Source: Nitrospirota bacterium (lineage in GTDB: Bacteria; Nitrospirota; Nitrospiria; Nitrospirales; NS-4). From it: a stretch of DNA of 8,633 nucleotides. The DNA is taken from contig VBOK01000148.1 in the NCBI GenBank assembly GCA_005877565.1, positions 1 to 8,633 on the forward strand. The letters run 5' to 3'. Under the pieces are notes generated by a model. The model saw only the letters and a list, made by a program, of their open reading frames with translations, had not been told where the DNA came from and made no database searches. Positions 6,126-8,633 of the stretch are shown here, in pieces (position 1 is the first letter of the stretch; each line of letters opens with the position of its first letter). The position numbers and the translations under genes were made by a program.

Positions 6126-6570
6126 AGTCTCCTCCCATGATGTGCCTTACTCCAACTATTATCACAGCACTCCACCCTATTCTCTCACGCAGATTAAGAT
6201 GACGGACACCGTGGCTCAATCCGTTAAGCACCTGAATCTGTGGGCGAAAAATGCACTATAAACATTGACTGGATTAGCTGGAGCCTAGGAAGGGAGAGCC
6301 CTGAAAGAAAACTTGACAGTTACCATTATGATAAAAAGATACGTAACTGGTTGTTTTCTCATATTTCCTTCGATGCTCTCCTTGTTACAGGTGAGTCGCT
6401 ACAGTCAGGTTTTTTTACAGTTCTTAAAATCTGCTTATGGAATTATTTGTGTTTTCAGCAGCTTATGGATAGGCACGTATGCTGCTTTAAAAAATGATGA
6501 GGAGAAGGAGGTGGCCTCGGTGGGGGGCTCAATGCTGGGACTGGTCGGCGCAGCGGTCGAGAGGTGCCGG
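6126..6570. other. AT-rich spacer between PilZ and LuxR genes, no convincing gene
   Basis: Positions about 6240-6500 are clearly more AT-rich than the surroundings. On the + strand a frame from TTG 6313 or ATG 6328 begins with MIKRYVTGCFLIFPSML and other hydrophobic residues, then runs antisense into the LuxR gene to 6714. I recognise nothing in it, and it lacks a ribosome binding site. An exact TTGACA (6313-6318) has no matching -10 at 17 nt; a TATGAT at 6327-6332 is too close. An imperfect hairpin (AGCAGC 6457-6462 with GCTGCT 6481-6486) and a sigma-54-like site overlap. The - strand side should contain the promoter of the second PilZ gene; GATAAT at about 6162-6157 is a possible -10. Confidence 0.4.
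6471..6486 (+). promoter_or_regulatory. Possible sigma-54 promoter, antisense to the LuxR gene
   Basis: AGGCACG-TATG-CTGCT matches the -24/-12 consensus TGGCACG-N4-TTGCT at all but two positions, with GG and GC correctly 10 nt apart. It points on + into the antisense strand of the LuxR gene and no recognised + gene follows before 7692. It could be chance or drive an antisense RNA. Confidence 0.25.
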
Positions 6571-7197
6571 TCAGGAATTGAAAATCCGCGCGAGGATGCC
6601 CGTGCGCGTTGTGCTGCGGGTTTTCTCCATGATGTGTTTGATGTGCTCTTTGACCGTCTGTTCGGTAATGGCGAGCGTGTTCGCGATTTCCTTGTTCGTA
6701 TGCCCTTTGGCTAGATTGAGGACCACCCCATGCTCGCGTGCGGTGAGACGGAACCTCTCCCGCGCCTTCTCGGGGCCACGTTCTTTGCGCTGGGCGACCT
6801 CCTCCATGATGATGAGGATCCGAGCCCGTTGGGCGCCCCCGCGATCGGGAAACCCGAAGGCCCGAAGGAGCACGGGCGGATTCGGGGTGCTTACCAAGCG
6901 CCTGATCTGCACCTGTTCCCAGTCCTTCGCATCGGTTCTGACTTGGAGCTCCGTGATGATTTCGTCGCACAGTTCGGTGACAGCCTTCGGGAGCACGCCC
7001 GTTGCTACCTTCCCGTTCTGTGCCCGCATAATTTTCCCGCTCAGCTCCACGGCCTGCCGATTCATATGCATCAGTTGCAACGCTGGCGATAGCAGCAGAA
7101 TTCCCGGGCCGACGCGCTGCTCGACAATTTCCTCAATAAAGTCAGATGAAACTGGCAGCTCTTCGGTCTGGAGCATCGTGTCAACCTTCGTTTCCAT
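6571..7197 (-). CDS. PAS-like sensor, LuxR/GerE-type DNA-binding regulator
   Basis: Cytoplasmic transcription regulator of 208 aa. Residues about 29-132 look like a PAS-type sensor fold (GILLLSPALQLMHMNRQAVEL at its start, ILIIMEEVAQRK at its end); no receiver-domain phospho-acceptor is evident. Residues 149-206 form a GerE/LuxR helix-turn-helix (LTAREHGVVLNLAKGHTNKE, then TEQTVKEHIKHIMEK as the recognition region). The signal sensed is unknown. Start: ATG 7197, preceded by GGAGGA with about 4 nt spacing; the in-frame GTG at 7209 lies within that site and is less likely. It sits between two inverted PilZ paralogues and is preceded by a tandem operator-like repeat, which suggests autoregulation and control of the neighbouring PilZ and export genes. 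Confidence 0.88.
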   Translation of the reverse strand: METKVDTMLQTEELPVSSDFIEEIVEQRVGPGILLLSPALQLMHMNRQAVELSGKIMRAQNGKVATGVLPKAVTELCDEIITELQVRTDAKDWEQVQIRRLVSTPNPPVLLRAFGFPDRGGAQRARILIIMEEVAQRKERGPEKARERFRLTAREHGVVLNLAKGHTNKEIANTLAITEQTVKEHIKHIMEKTRSTTRTGILARIFNS

Positions 7198-7235
7198 AGT
7201 TTCCTCCACCGCAAGTAAGAGATCCTAGGAGTAGG

Positions 7236-7331
7236 GGCGGTTAGGGTAAGCCTAACTTACTAGGGGAGTCAACCCCCCCCTTCGGCGGTAAGAGTAAGCC
7301 TAACCTACTAGGGGAGTCAACCCCCCCCTTC
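7236..7331. repeat. Two tandem 48-bp repeats with operator-like dyads upstream of the LuxR gene
   Basis: Units 7236-7283 and 7284-7331 differ at three positions (7242/7290, 7245/7293, 7257/7305). Unit 1 contains a perfect dyad GTTAGG-GTAAG-CCTAAC (7240-7256). Each unit then carries TAGGGGAGTCAACCCC, a 4-bp GGGG/CCCC dyad inside a run of eight C. Further half-sites lie around it: CCTAGG (7224-7229), GTAGGGG (7231-7237), and CCTA with TAGG (7343-7355). The block starts about 40 bp upstream of the LuxR start codon, where an operator or activator site is expected. Confidence 0.8.
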
Positions 7332-7379
7332 GTATAGCTCTACCTACATAATAGGAATTGCTCTTCTCGCCTCGTTCTT

Positions 7380-7411
7380 TTAGTGTCCGGCGTGCGCTGG
7401 ATACCCACTAA
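7380..7411. promoter_or_regulatory. Hairpin in the LuxR-PilZ divergent region
   Basis: TTAGTG plus TCCGGC (7380-7391) pairs with GCTGGA (7396-7401) and CACTAA (7406-7411), with a G-T pair and a 4-nt TACC bulge. The loop is GTGC. No T-run follows the stem on either strand. The role is unknown; it may insulate the two divergent promoters or be an operator. Confidence 0.35.
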
Positions 7412-7624
7412 CCTATTCAGGAAGTTGACGCTCCTGCACCATGTGTGACATTTGATTTTCTTTATTATCAATTGGTTGTAGTTCGAATGCCCCCAATTTG
7501 CCTCCATACAGCCTGTTTAACCCACGTGCAGGAGCTTTCCCATGGAGTTCCCGGTGAGGAGGGGGGGTGCGCCAACAATAGGCGAGGAGGTGTGATGACA
7601 GCGAGACCGAGGCTGTCCATGCGT

Positions 7625-7637
7625 GCAGACGGTCTGC
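7625..7637. promoter_or_regulatory. Perfect palindrome GCAGAC-G-GTCTGC
   Basis: Six-bp arms around one base, 55 bp before ATG 7692 of the third PilZ gene. The symmetry and position suit an operator; no known consensus is recognised. Confidence 0.35.
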
Positions 7638-7691
7638 GACCACAGGCTGAGGTAGGGCTCGGCTTCAGTAGGAACTTTCGCTGGAGCGAGC

Positions 7692-8123
7692 ATGGACTCA
7701 CATCTCGATTATATGAGGAGCATCATGGGGGGAACGTTGGAACCTTCAGATGAAATGGATGAGAACATCACTGACTGGGAGTGGCCTGTCGCGGCGAGTC
7801 ATCAGCAACACGCGGAACGCGTTGCGCTGTTCCGACCCATCCGCTACGACGTGCTCTACGACTTGGACACGTCTCACGAACAGGAATCACCGGAAGCGCG
7901 CGTGGCCCGTCAAGGAAAGGCGCTCTCGCTCAACGTCAGCTCAGGCGGCATGCTGCTGATGATGGACCATCAGCCGCAGGTCAATCAGGTCCTGAAGATC
8001 CAGGTGCCGACGCCGGTCCATATGGCCAAGACGCCGACGCTGGCCGAAGTATGTTGGATGCGGAAGCTCCCGTTCGCGACGTTCCCCGGAATCTATTTTG
8101 CCGGCGTGAAGTTTCTGTTGTAA
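7692..8123 (+). CDS. PilZ-domain protein (third copy, inverted paralogue of the second)
   Basis: PilZ-like protein of 143 aa from ATG 7692. The N-x-S-x-x-G motif is N81, S83, G86 (LSLNVSSGGMLLMMD). As in the second copy, only one Arg of the arginine motif is left (R43 in HQQHAER), so cyclic di-GMP binding is uncertain. Start: ATG 7692 has GGAG 5 nt before it. By homology the original start corresponds to the in-frame TTG at 7737, preceded by GGGGGGA; the paralogue has ATG after GGGAGGAG at that place. Loss of the good start may have led to use of 7692, which adds 15 residues. The gene ends with TAA right after FLL and is followed after 34 bp by the export gene on the same strand, so co-transcription is likely. 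This is the best link in the window between PilZ signalling and polysaccharide export. Confidence 0.86.
   Translation: MDSHLDYMRSIMGGTLEPSDEMDENITDWEWPVAASHQQHAERVALFRPIRYDVLYDLDTSHEQESPEARVARQGKALSLNVSSGGMLLMMDHQPQVNQVLKIQVPTPVHMAKTPTLAEVCWMRKLPFATFPGIYFAGVKFLL
8017..8117 (+). repeat. Perfect 101-bp inverted repeat, right copy
   Basis: Identical to the reverse complement of 5745-5845. The block lies in the 3' third of the third PilZ gene and ends six bases before its stop codon's last base, so similarity stops almost exactly with the gene. Confidence 0.9.
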
Positions 8124-8157
8124 GAGGCGTAAGTGGACGACCAAGCAGGTTGAACAG

Positions 8158-8633
8158 ATGAAAATCACAGCAGGACGGACAGTATTCGTGCTTTCGATGT
8201 GTCTAATGTGGCTCTGGCCGGGGGATGCCTTGTCACAGCCTACGGAGAGTCAAACCGGCGGAGTTACCGGCAAAGAGAAGCCTCCAGCGGGACAGCCGGC
8301 CGGAGCAAGTCCTGACACCCGTGCTAATGGTGCGGAGAAGTCCCCGCTCATCGTCACGCGGGACTACATCATCGGCCCGGAGGATGTTCTGGAGATCACC
8401 GTCTGGAAGAACCAGGATCTCTCGAAAGTGGTGGCGGTCCGACCTGACGGACGGATCTCGCTCCCGCTCATCGGCGAAGCCGCCGCGGTCGGAAGGACGC
8501 CGGCGCAGCTCACGGAGGAGATCTCGGCAAAGCTGAAGGAATTTAAGGAGAATCCACAAGTATCCATCGTGGTGAAGGAGGTTAACAGCTACAGCATCTT
8601 TGTGCTGGGCGAAGTTAGCAAGCCTGGGCGATA
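8158..8633 (+). CDS. Wza-like polysaccharide export protein, 3' truncated by window
   Basis: First 158 residues of an outer-membrane polysaccharide export protein; no stop occurs before the window edge. A signal peptide (MKITAGRTVFVLSMCLMWLW, likely cut after DALS) precedes a low-complexity Pro/Gly/Ala/Glu linker (about 27-64). Residues about 66-141 form a Poly_export domain (DYIIGPEDVLEITVWKNQDL, then VRPDGRISLPLIGE and NPQVSIVV). The start of an SLBB domain follows (YSIFVLGEVSKPGR). A Cys at residue 15 has Met before it, a poor lipobox, so lipidation is doubtful. Start: ATG 8158; the site upstream (AGCAGG, about 9 nt away) is weak, which fits coupling to the PilZ gene ending 34 bp before. 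It probably opens a second export operon reading out of the window. Confidence 0.9.
   Translation, partial: MKITAGRTVFVLSMCLMWLWPGDALSQPTESQTGGVTGKEKPPAGQPAGASPDTRANGAEKSPLIVTRDYIIGPEDVLEITVWKNQDLSKVVAVRPDGRISLPLIGEAAAVGRTPAQLTEEISAKLKEFKENPQVSIVVKEVNSYSIFVLGEVSKPGR

Larger units (their letters stand above)
7198..7691. other. Divergent regulatory region between LuxR and third PilZ genes
   Basis: No gene recognised in these 494 bp. They hold the 48-bp tandem repeat, a hairpin at 7380-7411, an AT-rich patch (about 7446-7472), a G7 run (7561-7567) and a palindrome at 7625-7637. The genes diverge from here, so promoters for both should lie inside. A GTGACA (7445-7450) is a possible weak -35 on +, but no good -10 is spaced correctly. 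Confidence 0.5.

Noticed and set aside
6313..6714. Possible 133-aa membrane-like protein on +
   Set aside because: Hydrophobic only because the DNA is AT-rich; no ribosome binding site, and the last 48 codons are antisense to the LuxR helix-turn-helix.
6494..7228. Long + strand frame antisense to the LuxR gene
   Set aside because: Shadow frame: Ser/Arg/Cys-rich, no family resemblance, while the - strand frame is a clear PAS-LuxR protein.
7236..7331. CRISPR array
   Set aside because: Only two directly adjacent units with no spacers and no cas genes.
7380..7411. Intrinsic terminator
   Set aside because: The stem is not followed by a T-run on either strand and lies between two divergent starts.
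5730..8123. Composite transposon or insertion sequence bounded by the inverted PilZ copies
   Set aside because: No transposase, terminal repeats or target duplications seen; the repeats are coding paralogues.
8225..8536. 103-aa frame overlapping the Wza-like gene
   Set aside because: Arg/Ser-rich shadow; the correct frame from 8158 runs open off the window end and matches the export family.

Overview
The window looks like an accessory exopolysaccharide and regulation locus from a GC-rich Gram-negative bacterium. My best guess is a Nitrospira-like member of the Nitrospirota. The basis is the combination of multi-SLBB export proteins, a Wzz-type protein, small PilZ proteins, a PAS-LuxR regulator and a pyrimidine-rich intergenic repeat. 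This assignment rests on remembered family style, not on a search.

Layout, left to right. Positions 2-1560 (+) hold the 3' part of a multi-SLBB polysaccharide export protein whose reading frame is broken near 1240. An apparently coupled Wzz-type chain-length/export protein follows at 1569-2813 (+). A short pyrimidine-rich repeat tract (about 2845-2938) separates it from a convergent gene at 3064-4590 (-), which encodes a secreted protein with FN3, FN3, Ig-like and LamG domains. About 430 bp rich in perfect dyads lie upstream of that gene. Then come a PilZ gene (5024-5419, -), a 310-bp spacer with a long palindrome, a second PilZ gene (5730-6125, -), an AT-rich spacer, a PAS-LuxR regulator (6571-7197, -), a 48-bp tandem repeat full of TAGGG/CCTA half-sites, a third PilZ gene (7692-8123, +), and 34 bp later the start of a Wza-like export gene (8158 to the window end, +).

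How the parts may work together. The window appears to join the end of one polysaccharide export operon to the start of another. The genes between them are a secreted carbohydrate-binding or adhesive protein and a small regulatory group (PAS-LuxR plus three PilZ). PilZ domains usually bind cyclic di-GMP and control exopolysaccharide and motility, so control of matrix production is a reasonable inference; nothing in the sequence proves it.

The most striking features are these. The second and third PilZ genes form an inverted pair around the LuxR gene and share a perfect 101-bp block at their 3' ends. The LuxR gene is preceded by a 48-bp tandem duplication carrying operator-like dyads, and a similar dyad lies upstream of the LamG gene. 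The SLBB gene seems to have suffered an out-of-frame internal deletion. The LamG gene has a strong ribosome binding site placed before an ACG codon instead of ATG.
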